A DNA stretch of 34,678 bases from Desulfoscipio geothermicus (GTDB lineage Bacteria; Bacillota; Desulfotomaculia; Desulfotomaculales; Desulfallaceae): the NCBI GenBank assembly GCA_016841905.1, contig JAENYF010000033.1, positions 1 through 34,678 of the forward strand, written 5' to 3'. The position numbers and the translations under genes are program-made. Shown here in pieces: positions 14,648-23,888 of the stretch (its first letter is position 1; each line of letters opens with the position of its first letter). The notes under the pieces are model-generated. The model was not told where the DNA came from. It ran no database searches and saw only the letters and a list, made by a program, of their open reading frames with translations.

Positions 14648-17246
14648 ACTCTCCCTCCTTGCAGTGCAGCTGGTGCGGACACATTCCACAATGCTGCCCT
14701 GGTGATGGTTTGATATCGTCCCACAGAGCATTATCGTTGAATTCCTTCAGCCACTCCCGTTCTTTCGCAGCCCCCCGGTTATATGCATTTTTAATCTTGA
14801 AATTTACTCCCTGAGCATATCTACCGTATAATTTCTGAATAGCACTCATAGCTTTTGGGTAACTAACATTTTGAAATTGCATATAGTCTCTGATACCCCT
14901 GACCCGAGAAGTGCGGATCAGGTTTTCTTTAAGGGCTTCAGGCCACTGGGGAAACAGCGGAAACAAAAATTTTCTCACACCCTCCCAACCGTTGGCCTGT
15001 TGTACTAGTAGTGAACCGATTACTCCAAAGACAATCCGCTGGTGAAAATCAGATTCATAACATGGATGAGGTCTTAAAATATTGGAGTAAAAAAACTTGC
15101 GCGGGCAAAAATCTAGATCCAACCAGGCAAGTGCAGGGAAATTTGCTTGCAATGGTTTGTTTTCCTGCTTATCCTCCTGTGCAGTTGAGGCTGTTTCCGC
15201 AACCGATGCCAAAAACGACTCTATTTCAGCACTGATATTTTCACTTGAGTGACCATCCATTCGAAAACCGCTTTCCCGGTACAATGAACTCAATACATCA
15301 TAAAACACGCTAGCATCATCATTCTCACGCAAACCTTTGATCCAACTGATAATTAATTTCTTTCCCCTGAAAAAGCTAAGGGTATTAAACAAAGTAAACT
15401 TTAAAAATGATTCGTTGTGCTGTTGGCAAATATAGTCAACCCACAGGCAGTGACAATGTAATTTATATAAACCGGGCGGATCGCTTTGCTTAAAGGATTT
15501 TTTAAGCCAGCTATGAGTGAGATTCCCTGGCATATGATTATTGCGTTGATGATAAGCAATTAAACTGTTAATTGAAAGATCGGTAATATGCAGTTTCTCA
15601 GTTTCCAAGATTAACCCATCTAATTGTTCGATGTTATGAATCTGATGTTTTTCTACAGGCTCGAGATCAATTTCTTCTGGACGCAAACTAAATAGCACAG
15701 CCAGACAGTTTCTAATCTCCGGCGTCCTGACCTGCCAATCGTCAGGAGCTGGAAATGACAGCGCCCGTTCCAGCTTTGCGGCAACGCCGGCAGGAAAAGG
15801 ATTGTGGTCCTGTTCTTGTAATCCCCGCCACATCTGCAGCAACTTTTCCAGGTGCCCTTTCAAAGAGACAGCGTTACTTCCATCCGGCAGCACGGTGAGC
15901 AAAATTCGCTCCAATTCCAGAGTAAGCTCTTGGAGTTGCTTTACTGTCACCGGGTAACGCCTGGCCTGCAAATAAGAGAATGAACGGAAGGGGTTAGTCA
16001 AGTACTTTTTGGTGTGGTTGCGCTGCACCTCATCCCGGGCCAGATCATCGAAGGTCTTACCTGCTTCCGTCAATTTATCCAGTGAAACCAGCCTATCCTT
16101 TATTTCAGTTAAAGTGTCGACGCCTTCCATGTAAGGTTCAAGCACCCTGAGCAAAGAGATGGCCTGTTTGCCGTTCATTCCCTTGCTTATAATCCAGCCA
16201 GAGGTCAAACATTCCAGGTAAACCTCGTAATTTAGCTTAATTTCTGCCCCTTGTCTATTAAACTCATAGAGATAGAAAAAAAACTTGCAAAACGGGTAAT
16301 CAAACAAATTGATCTCGCTGGCGGCAGGGTTGATAATATCACGCATAGACTTGTTCAATAAGTCTGCATTCGGGGATGTGTACTGCATTTGACGTTGTGC
16401 AGGCCGGTTTACGGTTGCAGCCATATGTCGCCTAATATGTACCGGCGAATTAAAGGTCAGCAGTTCCAGCGACAAATCATCAGTTTGACCTTTGTCAATA
16501 TCCTTTCCCTCAACAAAGGCTATAAAGCGAGTACCTCTAGTAAGCTTTGTTTCTTCAGGCAAACTCCAGTCGGCACTGGTCCGCAACGTAATAGTTTGGT
16601 ACAGTTCTCTCCAACCCCGGGACAAATTGGGATACTGCTGGTAATACGGTATGCGGAACACTACCGGAAAACCCCAACTCCGGCAGCGGTGGAAGAATTC
16701 CATAATCGGAGCTGTCACCCGATACATTTGATAAACATACATGACCCTTAATGACGACACACCAAGCGCTTTGTATAAATGACCAATGTCCTTATTCTTG
16801 CGCTGCTCAAGCAAAAAACGAACTTGTTTATCCTGAATTAAACGTTCAAAAAGTTGTTGAAAAATCGTTTCTTCAATTAATTTATGACCAGGCGGCACCA
16901 ACTTTTCGACCCCGGCTTCCACGGCATAACAAAAGCTATAAACCAGTTCATCAATATTGTTTTCTAAAGTTCTGGCAGCGGCGCCAAAGTCCACCGCCAA
17001 CTCTTTCAGCTGTTGCCTAACCAAGGAGTCCAATCTGACCCGGGTTAGCGGCATGTTCCACTCAGGGTAAAGAATTTCTTGCAACCTTTGGTAGGTGAAA
17101 ATATTGGTTTTTGTTTTTTTAGCTACCGCCACATTTTTTAAAAATGTGCCCAGGGTGATGGCAGCAGTAATATGCAGTTCATCAGCTTGAAAATCTAAAC
17201 TGCCAAAATAGGCTCCGGGGTTCTGGTATGTTTCCACATTAAACAC
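14616..17246 (-). CDS. AddB-like iron-sulphur protein without obvious nuclease site
   Basis: An 876-aa protein starting at GTG (17244-17246) with AGGGGG nine bases upstream; its start overlaps the preceding stop. The N-terminal ~650 residues are a diverged, motif-less region that could correspond to the inactive helicase fold of AddB. At the C-terminus four cysteines are arranged as in AddB/Cas4 Fe-S 'staples': Cys714 in LDFCPRKFFYSNIL and Cys853, Cys856, Cys862 in CGMCPHQLHC. Between them a PD-(D/E)XK nuclease should show an H...D...ExK set, but I find none in the expected places (the region reads FGVIGSLLVQQANGWEGV). I infer a DNA-binding scaffold that has lost cleavage activity. It probably complexes with the adjacent AddA-like helicase. 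Confidence 0.65.
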   Translation of the reverse strand: MFNVETYQNPGAYFGSLDFQADELHITAAITLGTFLKNVAVAKKTKTNIFTYQRLQEILYPEWNMPLTRVRLDSLVRQQLKELAVDFGAAARTLENNIDELVYSFCYAVEAGVEKLVPPGHKLIEETIFQQLFERLIQDKQVRFLLEQRKNKDIGHLYKALGVSSLRVMYVYQMYRVTAPIMEFFHRCRSWGFPVVFRIPYYQQYPNLSRGWRELYQTITLRTSADWSLPEETKLTRGTRFIAFVEGKDIDKGQTDDLSLELLTFNSPVHIRRHMAATVNRPAQRQMQYTSPNADLLNKSMRDIINPAASEINLFDYPFCKFFFYLYEFNRQGAEIKLNYEVYLECLTSGWIISKGMNGKQAISLLRVLEPYMEGVDTLTEIKDRLVSLDKLTEAGKTFDDLARDEVQRNHTKKYLTNPFRSFSYLQARRYPVTVKQLQELTLELERILLTVLPDGSNAVSLKGHLEKLLQMWRGLQEQDHNPFPAGVAAKLERALSFPAPDDWQVRTPEIRNCLAVLFSLRPEEIDLEPVEKHQIHNIEQLDGLILETEKLHITDLSINSLIAYHQRNNHMPGNLTHSWLKKSFKQSDPPGLYKLHCHCLWVDYICQQHNESFLKFTLFNTLSFFRGKKLIISWIKGLRENDDASVFYDVLSSLYRESGFRMDGHSSENISAEIESFLASVAETASTAQEDKQENKPLQANFPALAWLDLDFCPRKFFYSNILRPHPCYESDFHQRIVFGVIGSLLVQQANGWEGVRKFLFPLFPQWPEALKENLIRTSRVRGIRDYMQFQNVSYPKAMSAIQKLYGRYAQGVNFKIKNAYNRGAAKEREWLKEFNDNALWDDIKPSPGQHCGMCPHQLHCKEGEYVIDRNAGRS

Positions 17247-19674
17247 CGTACTCTTCCCCCTTAATCAAATCACCCCATGAATTAATCACGTAAGCAGGCG
17301 CGAATGAGTCCTTTAACCGGATATATAAACCTTTTCTAGCCCGTGTCATGGCCACATATAACAGCCTGGTTTCTTCAGCCACAATTTCATCATTTTCCAA
17401 GCTGCTCAACTGTTCATAGTAATTGTTTCTATAAGAACTAGAATTTATATGTAAATGATAGCCCACCAGCAGCCGGTCTTGTACAGCTTGCAGTAAAACC
17501 TGGGAGCGAAATTTACTTAAAAAAAGATGTTTGGTTATGGGAATGACTACATGATCAAATTCTAAACCCTTGGCTTGGTGTACAGTCATACATTTAAAGC
17601 GGTGCCTCCTGTCTGCTTCGGATGCAGCCAAGGGGATTTCTTTGTCGTCGGTCTGAATATTTAAACGAAGGAATTTTTCCAGACGAGGTAGTGTAAGCAC
17701 GGTGTCGGAAAAGTTCTTTTGGATTAAATACATTAGATAATCCAGGTTAAGTTCATACTCAGTTTGGCACACGGCCGCTTCCCTAACTTGCAATGCCACA
17801 TCCTGATCGGGAGAGCTTTTTTGCAGGCGGCGCAATATACGTTCGGCATAAACCCGCGCCGGGTTACTCTCATCGATGATCCTGGCTAAAACTTGCAAAA
17901 CAGGAGCATGACCAGCCATTATTCTAAATTCCTGCCACCGGGACCAGTCCGGCTGCTCCCGATATAAATCCGTTAAGTATTCTCTTTCTGGAGTATAACG
18001 GCCAAAGATGGTATAGTTGGACAAAGTACTAGCGCCGTACGACGAGCGGTGCAAAGGAAAAAACTCACTATAAGTATCCGGAGCAATTAAAGCACGGACC
18101 ATTATGTAAAACTCACGTACGGGATCTGTACGGTAAAAATTCCCCTGGGTTGCCCCTTCACAAAAAAAATCCGTTTCCTTGCACCATTTAATTATGTCTT
18201 GTACATCCTGATTAGTGCGCACAAGCAAGGCTGTGTCGGTATTGACAAGGCTTTGTAAAACCTCTTTTAATTTAGCTTGGGTAGTAAAAAGCTCTATTCC
18301 GGCACAGTGCCCCTTATCCCTTAATGTCGGCATAAGAATGTCATTGGCGGTATATTGGAATTTGGCTACTGTTTTACCCCAGCGACGGAAAAGCGCGTTC
18401 ATGCGATTTAACAATTTATCCATGGTACGGTAGTTTTTCACCAGTAATTTATGCTGCACATCCAGGCCACGCTGCTGTAACCCCTGCTTTAATTGCCTGA
18501 AGGCGGTGTAATCTGCTCCCCTAAACCGGTAAATGCTTTGTTTCTCGTCCCCAACAACAAATAACCGGCAACCCAGTTGATCAAAAAGCCAGAGCAAAAA
18601 TTGCACTTGTATGATGTCGGTATCTTGGAATTCGTCAACCATCAGAAAGCGAATAGGTATTTTATCTATTATACCGGGTAAATCTGGCAACCGGTCAAGG
18701 AAGCGGATTAAGTCACTTATCTCCCATTGATACTGCTCGTCTTTTATCCTATCTAGTTCTTCACGCAGCCCACGTATCAGAAAATGCAAAAGATTCGACA
18801 TTTGTTGCTGGTCAGCACCGAAATCTAAATGATGAATAATTTTTTCGCTATTGATTGCTTTGTTTTCCAGCACCGAATTGACATCCAGCGCCATATTAAC
18901 AATAAGGTATTGGGGAATAAAGCTGATGGGATGATATTCTTTAGGGTACTGGATAGAATATTGATCAATTAGCTTTTCTATGATTTTTTGCTTGTTAAAG
19001 CGAAAACTCCTCAACGAAGGAGTAGAAGGAAGCCCCAACTCAGGCCCGGCAGTTTCTAAAAACCATTTAGCAAAGGAATGGATTGTGGAAATGCGCAGTT
19101 TTTGGGACTCTTCTATCCATTCCAGGTAGCGTTTTTGCCCGGTGATTTTAAAATAAACCATTAGCCGGTCAGTTAGTTTTCGGCGCATATGTACGGCAGC
19201 CTCATTGGTGAAAGTGATCAAGGCTATTTCAGAAAAGGAAAGGGCCGGATTGGCATGTTTTAAAAACAGCAGGCGTTGGATCATCACCGTAGTTTTACCG
19301 GTGCCTGCCCCGGCAGATACGATAATGTGAACATCCACATTTTCATGCTCGGCTTCGTATTGCTCACGGTTGAACTGAGAATTCCCGCAGATATACACAT
19401 ATAAAGCCGTGTCGGTCACGATCCCATCCAAAAAGGCTACTTCACTGGTAGGAAGTTGGCTGTTAAAATGGATTTCCTCCCAATAGAAAAGCCCGTATTT
19501 TTTGGCTTCAAGCCAGGCATGGTTATGCTCATAATTTTCAAGACTGTCCGTAGTAAAAAGAAAGACCTTAATCCCCCGGTGAATATCGCCAAGCAGGCGG
19601 GTTGAGAGAAAACCGTCAACAGTCTGGGTAAAGATAAAAATAGAATTTTTGGCAGCAGAGAAATCCATGCCCAC
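17239..19674 (-). CDS. AddA/RecB-like SF1 helicase with an unusual N-terminal domain
   Basis: A GTG at 19672-19674, seven bases after GGAGGG, is the best start (811 aa); an ATG two codons on and one nine codons upstream are alternatives. Helicase motifs: Walker A SAGAGTGKT (about residues 120-128), motif II VDEFQDTD, motif III GDEKQSIYRFRGAD, motif IV NYRT, motif V TVHQAKGLEFDHVVIP, motif VI LLYVAMTRARKG. It ends about 40 residues after motif VI, so the RecB-type nuclease domain present in AddA is missing. About 100 residues precede the Q-motif (FNREQY). They are alpha/beta and contain RGIKVFLFTTD and EVAFLDG, vaguely like a phospholipase-D-type domain without its HKD residues. This is low confidence. 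Confidence 0.85.
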   Translation of the reverse strand: MGMDFSAAKNSIFIFTQTVDGFLSTRLLGDIHRGIKVFLFTTDSLENYEHNHAWLEAKKYGLFYWEEIHFNSQLPTSEVAFLDGIVTDTALYVYICGNSQFNREQYEAEHENVDVHIIVSAGAGTGKTTVMIQRLLFLKHANPALSFSEIALITFTNEAAVHMRRKLTDRLMVYFKITGQKRYLEWIEESQKLRISTIHSFAKWFLETAGPELGLPSTPSLRSFRFNKQKIIEKLIDQYSIQYPKEYHPISFIPQYLIVNMALDVNSVLENKAINSEKIIHHLDFGADQQQMSNLLHFLIRGLREELDRIKDEQYQWEISDLIRFLDRLPDLPGIIDKIPIRFLMVDEFQDTDIIQVQFLLWLFDQLGCRLFVVGDEKQSIYRFRGADYTAFRQLKQGLQQRGLDVQHKLLVKNYRTMDKLLNRMNALFRRWGKTVAKFQYTANDILMPTLRDKGHCAGIELFTTQAKLKEVLQSLVNTDTALLVRTNQDVQDIIKWCKETDFFCEGATQGNFYRTDPVREFYIMVRALIAPDTYSEFFPLHRSSYGASTLSNYTIFGRYTPEREYLTDLYREQPDWSRWQEFRIMAGHAPVLQVLARIIDESNPARVYAERILRRLQKSSPDQDVALQVREAAVCQTEYELNLDYLMYLIQKNFSDTVLTLPRLEKFLRLNIQTDDKEIPLAASEADRRHRFKCMTVHQAKGLEFDHVVIPITKHLFLSKFRSQVLLQAVQDRLLVGYHLHINSSSYRNNYYEQLSSLENDEIVAEETRLLYVAMTRARKGLYIRLKDSFAPAYVINSWGDLIKGEEYGV

Positions 19675-19898
19675 AACTGGTCCCTCCAAGCAAAGTACCA
19701 TTTGTTTCTTGTATTATGCAAAATACAATAAAACCCTTCTTAATTTGACAAATAAGCATCAGATTGGTAATTTTTTTGTTGGCAGGGACTCTCTGGTAAA
19801 ACAGAAGAGAATCTTTAGCAATAACCATGTATTGTACTTGTTTAAGTAATAGTGAAACATATTTAGATCAACCATTCATCCCCAACATTAATTCTATT
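19675..19898 (-). promoter_or_regulatory. Gap with possible promoter and small palindrome for the trio
   Basis: No gene seen. Reading leftward, TTGTCA, 17 bases and then TTGTAT form a weak promoter-like pair ahead of the AddA-like gene. TTGTAT and ATACAA flank eight bases as a small inverted repeat in the -10 region (about 19710-19735). No terminator is visible after the 238-aa gene, so readthrough from the hsd operon into the trio is possible. Confidence 0.3.
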
Positions 19899-20615
19899 TT
19901 ATTCCTGATTCAACTCGGTATAATCGGCACGGAAGTATACTTTGTAATCCGATGGCTTAAAACCATAGGCTTTGATCATTTTTACAATCAAATTACGGAT
20001 ACTGTTGCCACTCATATTAGTTTCAATGAATACCCTATCCAGTATCGGTTGTGGTCTCCGCATACCGTCCGGTGAGGAGGAAATGTATTTAACCTTTTTA
20101 CCGTTCATGCCTGGAGCATGCTCAAAGGAGAGAAATTTTTCCGTATCTATAGCGAACAATAACTCAGCTGTTTTAAGCAGCATTTTTTGCCAGGTATTAA
20201 CTTCAATAATTTGTTGATCATTAATTTTAAAAGCAAAAGGTCTTTTATGTGTAAAATTCTCATAGAGTGTATGTTCGACATTATGATCAACCAAATAATC
20301 CGCATAGTTGGGAATTGTTTTTCTTTCAGCTTCCTCGTCTGCATCCTCATCATCAATAAACTCTACTGAATCCACATTAAGCTTATTAATAAATTGGTCA
20401 ATTAACTGTTCATAATCATAAACAAATAGAGCTAGCTCATCATATTGCCTGCGTGTTTGAAAATCTCTCTTGTGGAAAGAATCATTAGACTTATTATTGA
20501 TGGCGTTCATTGTGTCGCTAATAACTTCTTTAAGAAGTTCCAAGCTTTCGGCTAAATCCATAGCTTTATTGGGAAATTCATTTTTTATTGACTGCATAGC
20601 GCTATCAAGATCCAT
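19899..20615 (-). CDS. 238-aa conserved-looking protein linked to the R-M operon
   Basis: The ATG at 20613-20615 has a GAGGAGTGAG site. The first ~100 residues are helical and end in a very acidic stretch (EFIDDEDADEEAERK). Residues ~110-238 look like a compact alpha/beta domain with strongly patterned segments (ENFTHKRPFAFKINDQQ, NTWQKMLLKTAELLFAID, FIETNMSGNSIRNLI, YKVYFRADYTEL). I recall this C-terminal pattern only from uncharacterised proteins beside restriction or defence genes and cannot name a domain. It is 66 bases downstream of hsdR in the same direction, so it is probably cotranscribed with hsd. It could equally be the first gene of the helicase module. Confidence 0.7.
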   Translation of the reverse strand: MDLDSAMQSIKNEFPNKAMDLAESLELLKEVISDTMNAINNKSNDSFHKRDFQTRRQYDELALFVYDYEQLIDQFINKLNVDSVEFIDDEDADEEAERKTIPNYADYLVDHNVEHTLYENFTHKRPFAFKINDQQIIEVNTWQKMLLKTAELLFAIDTEKFLSFEHAPGMNGKKVKYISSSPDGMRRPQPILDRVFIETNMSGNSIRNLIVKMIKAYGFKPSDYKVYFRADYTELNQE

Positions 20616-20681
20616 TAACTACTCACTCCTCATTTCGTTTCTTATCAGAAGAACACCTTACCTGCATCCAGTATTTACCCC

Positions 20682-23600
20682 CTACCGCCCCAGCTGCCCG
20701 GCTTCATTCTCACACATCAGCTTGGTCTGCTCCATCACGATCTCCACCGCCTTCGCTGTCTTATCCGGTGGATACCCGTATTTCTTCAGCAGCCGTTTGA
20801 TGATCATTTTCATTTTGGCCTGCACGCTTTCACGAATGGCCCAGTCTACGCTGATGTTGTTCTTAATCGCAGTGGTTAAGTCTCTGGCGATCTGCACCAG
20901 GATCTCGTCACCCATGACTTCCCGGGCGGATTCGTTTTCGGCCAGCGCGTCGTAGAAGGCCAGTTCGTCTGGGGTGAGGCCGGTGGTTTCGCCGCGTTTT
21001 TCTGCCTCACTGATCTCTTTGGCCAGTTCAATCAGCTCCATGATCACCTGGGTGGTTTCAATGGCTCGGTTCTGGTACTTCCGGATGGCCGCTTCCAGCA
21101 GTTCGGAGAACTTTCGGGACTGCACGAGGTTGCGCCTGGAGAAGGTCTTAATGTTGCCTTTGAGCAGCCGGTTGAGCAGCTCCACCGCCAGGTTCTTCTG
21201 CTTCATGCCTTTGACTTCTTCCAGGAACTCGTCCGAGAGAATGGCGATATTCGGCTTGGCCAGGCCCACGGAGTCTAAGATATCGACCACTTCGTTGGAG
21301 GAGATCGCTTTGGAGACCAACTGGTTCAAGGCGCTGTCCAGCTGGGAGGTGGTTTTCTTTTTGCTGTCGTCACCGAGCATTTTGACCAGACCGGCTTTGA
21401 CGGCTTTATGGAAGCCGACCTCTACGTTGAGGGTTTCCGCAATCGCGGTGGTGGCGCACAGGGAATAAGCCCGAGCCATTTCGGTGACCAGCTTGATGAA
21501 GTCGTTCTTACGCTCTTCCCGGAGCCCGATGATATAATCCATCGTCTCCACGATGGCCTGCATTTTCTCGCTGGGCTTGCCATCGAAGAATTTGCTGTAG
21601 TCGTGACCATGCAGCAGTTCTTTAATGAGGTCGTGTTTTTCCAGGAGCACCTGAGCCGCTATTTCGGTATCCACACCGGTGGTCTGCTGATCGCTTTCGG
21701 TATACTGGGCCAGGGCTTGCTTCAAATTTTCCGCGATGCCGATGTAATCGACCACCAGGCCGCCCTGTTTATCCTTAAATACCCGGTTCACCCTGGCAAT
21801 AGCCTGCATCAAGTTATGGCCGCTCATCGGCTTGTCGATATACATGGTATGCAGGCTGGGCACGTCAAAGCCGGTGAGCCACATGTCCCGCACAATGACC
21901 AGCTTTAGCTCATCGCTGCGGTCCTTCATCCGTTTGGCCAGGGTTTCCCGGTTGGCCTTAGTGCCAATAAAGGGTTGCCAGTCTGCCGGGTCGGAGGAAC
22001 TGCCGGTCATGACCACCTTAATTTTGCCGGCCAGCAAATCATCACTGTGCCACTGGGGGCGCAGGGCTACAATAGCCCGATACAGATCAACGGCAATCCG
22101 CCGGCTCATGACCACGATCATGCCCTTGCCGCCCTCGTTTTCCTGTGCCTGGTCCCGCTGCTCGAAGTGCTCGACGATATCCCGAGCGATCTGCTGCACC
22201 CGTTCTTTGGCGCCGACAATAGCCTCCAACCTGGCCCATTTGGATTTAAGCTTTTCTTTCTGGCTGTACTCCTGGTACTCGGTGATCTCTTCATATTCGG
22301 CATCGACCTGCGGTTTCATTTCTTCCGGCAGCTCAAGCTTGGCGATGCGGCTTTCGTAAAAAATCTTGACGGTGGTGCCGTCTTCCACCGCCCTGGTCAT
22401 ATCGTAAACATCGATATAATCCCCAAAGACAGCCCTGGTATTTTTATCAGTTAGCTCAACCGGCGTGCCGGTAAAACCGATGTAAGAGGCATTGGGGAGG
22501 CTGTCCCGCAGGTACTTGGCATAGCCGTATTTGACCCCGGCCGCTGCCTTGCCCTTGACCACTGCTGCCCCGAAGCCATACTGACTGCGGTGGGCTTCGT
22601 CCGCGATGACAATGACGTTTTTCCGGTCGGTGAGGACCACGCCTGACCAATAGGGAGCCGTGCTTTCAGCCACCTGCTCCAAAGTTTCATAAGCGCTTGC
22701 GCCTTCTTTGAGCTGCTCGGGAAAAGGGGCAAACTTATGGATGGTGGTGAAAATAATCCCCCCGCTGGTGCGGTTGTTCAACAGTTCTCTCAAATGCGTC
22801 CGGTCTTCCGCCTGCACCGGCGTGCTGCGCAGCAGCTCCTTGCTTTTCAGAAAGGTGCTGTACAGCTGGTCATCTAGATCGTTGCGGTCGGTGATGACGA
22901 CAATGGTGGGGTTGGCCAGTTCTTCGCTGAGCACCAGTTTGCCGGCATAGAACACCATGGAGAGGCTTTTGCCGCTGCCCTGGGTGTGCCAGATCACGCC
23001 GATCCGGCGGTCGCCATTGGCCTGCGTGGCCCGTTCGGTGCTCTCCACGGCTTTATTGACCGCATGGTATTGGTGGTAACCGGCCAGAATTTTGATAGTT
23101 TCCTGGCCATCGCTTTGGAACAATATAAAGTGCTTGATTATATCCAGCAAACGGTCCTGCCGGAACATGCCCTTGATCAATACCTCCAGCTGGGGAATGG
23201 ACAGGGGGGCCACCTCGTCGCCGTCAATGGTACGCCAGGCCATAAAGCGGTCCTCATCGGCGGTCAGGGTGCCGGCCCTAGCGTTGATCCCGTCGCTGGC
23301 CACCATGAAGGAATTGTAGGTAAATAATGAAGGGATGGCGGTTTTATAGGTTTGCAGCTGGTTATAGGCATCGGTGATGTCCACGTTTTCGTCGCCGGCG
23401 CTTTTTAGCTCGATAACCACCAGGGGCAGCCCGTTGACAAAGACCACCACGTCCGGACGTTTTTCCACGCCGTGCTCCACGACCGTGAATTGGTTGGCGA
23501 CCATGAATTCGTTGTTCAACGGGTTAGCAAAGTCGAAGACATAAGCCTTCTCGGTGCGGTAACCGGCATCTGCTTGTTTGACCTGCACATCGATGCCGTC

Positions 23601-23888
23601 GGTGACCATCTTTTGAAAAGCCCGGTTGTTCATGAACAGGCTGGGGCTTTGGGGGATGCTGATCTGCCTGAAGGCCTCTTCGATGGCCGCACCGGGCAGC
23701 CGGGGGTTGATCCTGGCCAGGGCATCCTTTAACCGCTCCGCCAGAATAACCTCGCTGTAATCCTCACGTTCCGGGTACTCCCCGTCCGGGGCCAAATCCG
23801 GCGCAAAGACGATTTCGTAGCCCAGTTCCTCAAACCACTCCAGGGTGGCTGCTTCCAGGTGGGATTCGTAGAAATCATGACCGGCCAT
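20682..23888 (-). CDS. hsdR: Type I restriction enzyme R subunit
   Basis: A 1,068-aa protein, full length for the family; its ATG directly abuts the hsdS stop (TAAATG on the coding strand). The N-terminal PD-(D/E)XK nuclease is visible as KRPDVVVF...[11 protein letters not shown] (Asp146, Glu160, Lys162). The SF2 translocase follows, with Walker [12 protein letters not shown] (Lys307), [15 protein letters not shown] and the late motifs [12 protein letters not shown] helical C-terminus of ~300 residues docks on the HsdMS core. It translocates DNA and cuts unmodified DNA at a distance from the recognition site. No disruption is seen. Confidence 0.95.
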   Translation of the reverse strand: MAGHDFYESHLEAATLEWFEELGYEIVFAPDLAPDGEYPEREDYSEVILAERLKDALARINPRLPGAAIEEAFRQISIPQSPSLFMNNRAFQKMVTDGIDVQVKQADAGYRTEKAYVFDFANPLNNEFMVANQFTVVEHGVEKRPDVVVFVNGLPLVVIELKSAGDENVDITDAYNQLQTYKTAIPSLFTYNSFMVASDGINARAGTLTADEDRFMAWRTIDGDEVAPLSIPQLEVLIKGMFRQDRLLDIIKHFILFQSDGQETIKILAGYHQYHAVNKAVESTERATQANGDRRIGVIWHTQGSGKSLSMVFYAGKLVLSEELANPTIVVITDRNDLDDQLYSTFLKSKELLRSTPVQAEDRTHLRELLNNRTSGGIIFTTIHKFAPFPEQLKEGASAYETLEQVAESTAPYWSGVVLTDRKNVIVIADEAHRSQYGFGAAVVKGKAAAGVKYGYAKYLRDSLPNASYIGFTGTPVELTDKNTRAVFGDYIDVYDMTRAVEDGTTVKIFYESRIAKLELPEEMKPQVDAEYEEITEYQEYSQKEKLKSKWARLEAIVGAKERVQQIARDIVEHFEQRDQAQENEGGKGMIVVMSRRIAVDLYRAIVALRPQWHSDDLLAGKIKVVMTGSSSDPADWQPFIGTKANRETLAKRMKDRSDELKLVIVRDMWLTGFDVPSLHTMYIDKPMSGHNLMQAIARVNRVFKDKQGGLVVDYIGIAENLKQALAQYTESDQQTTGVDTEIAAQVLLEKHDLIKELLHGHDYSKFFDGKPSEKMQAIVETMDYIIGLREERKNDFIKLVTEMARAYSLCATTAIAETLNVEVGFHKAVKAGLVKMLGDDSKKKTTSQLDSALNQLVSKAISSNEVVDILDSVGLAKPNIAILSDEFLEEVKGMKQKNLAVELLNRLLKGNIKTFSRRNLVQSRKFSELLEAAIRKYQNRAIETTQVIMELIELAKEISEAEKRGETTGLTPDELAFYDALAENESAREVMGDEILVQIARDLTTAIKNNISVDWAIRESVQAKMKMIIKRLLKKYGYPPDKTAKAVEIVMEQTKLMCENEAGQLGR

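Noticed and set aside
12965-19674. Annotating the trio as ordinary AddAB recombination genes
   Set aside because: There is no RecB-type nuclease domain on the AddA-like protein, no nuclease residues on the AddB-like one, and an extra coupled helicase gene.
20470-22454. Four long plus-strand frames, three antisense to hsdR and one spanning the 238-aa gene/hsdR junction
   Set aside because: They mirror the strongly biased third positions of hsdR or overlie the 238-aa gene antisense, and they have no motifs or ribosome sites.
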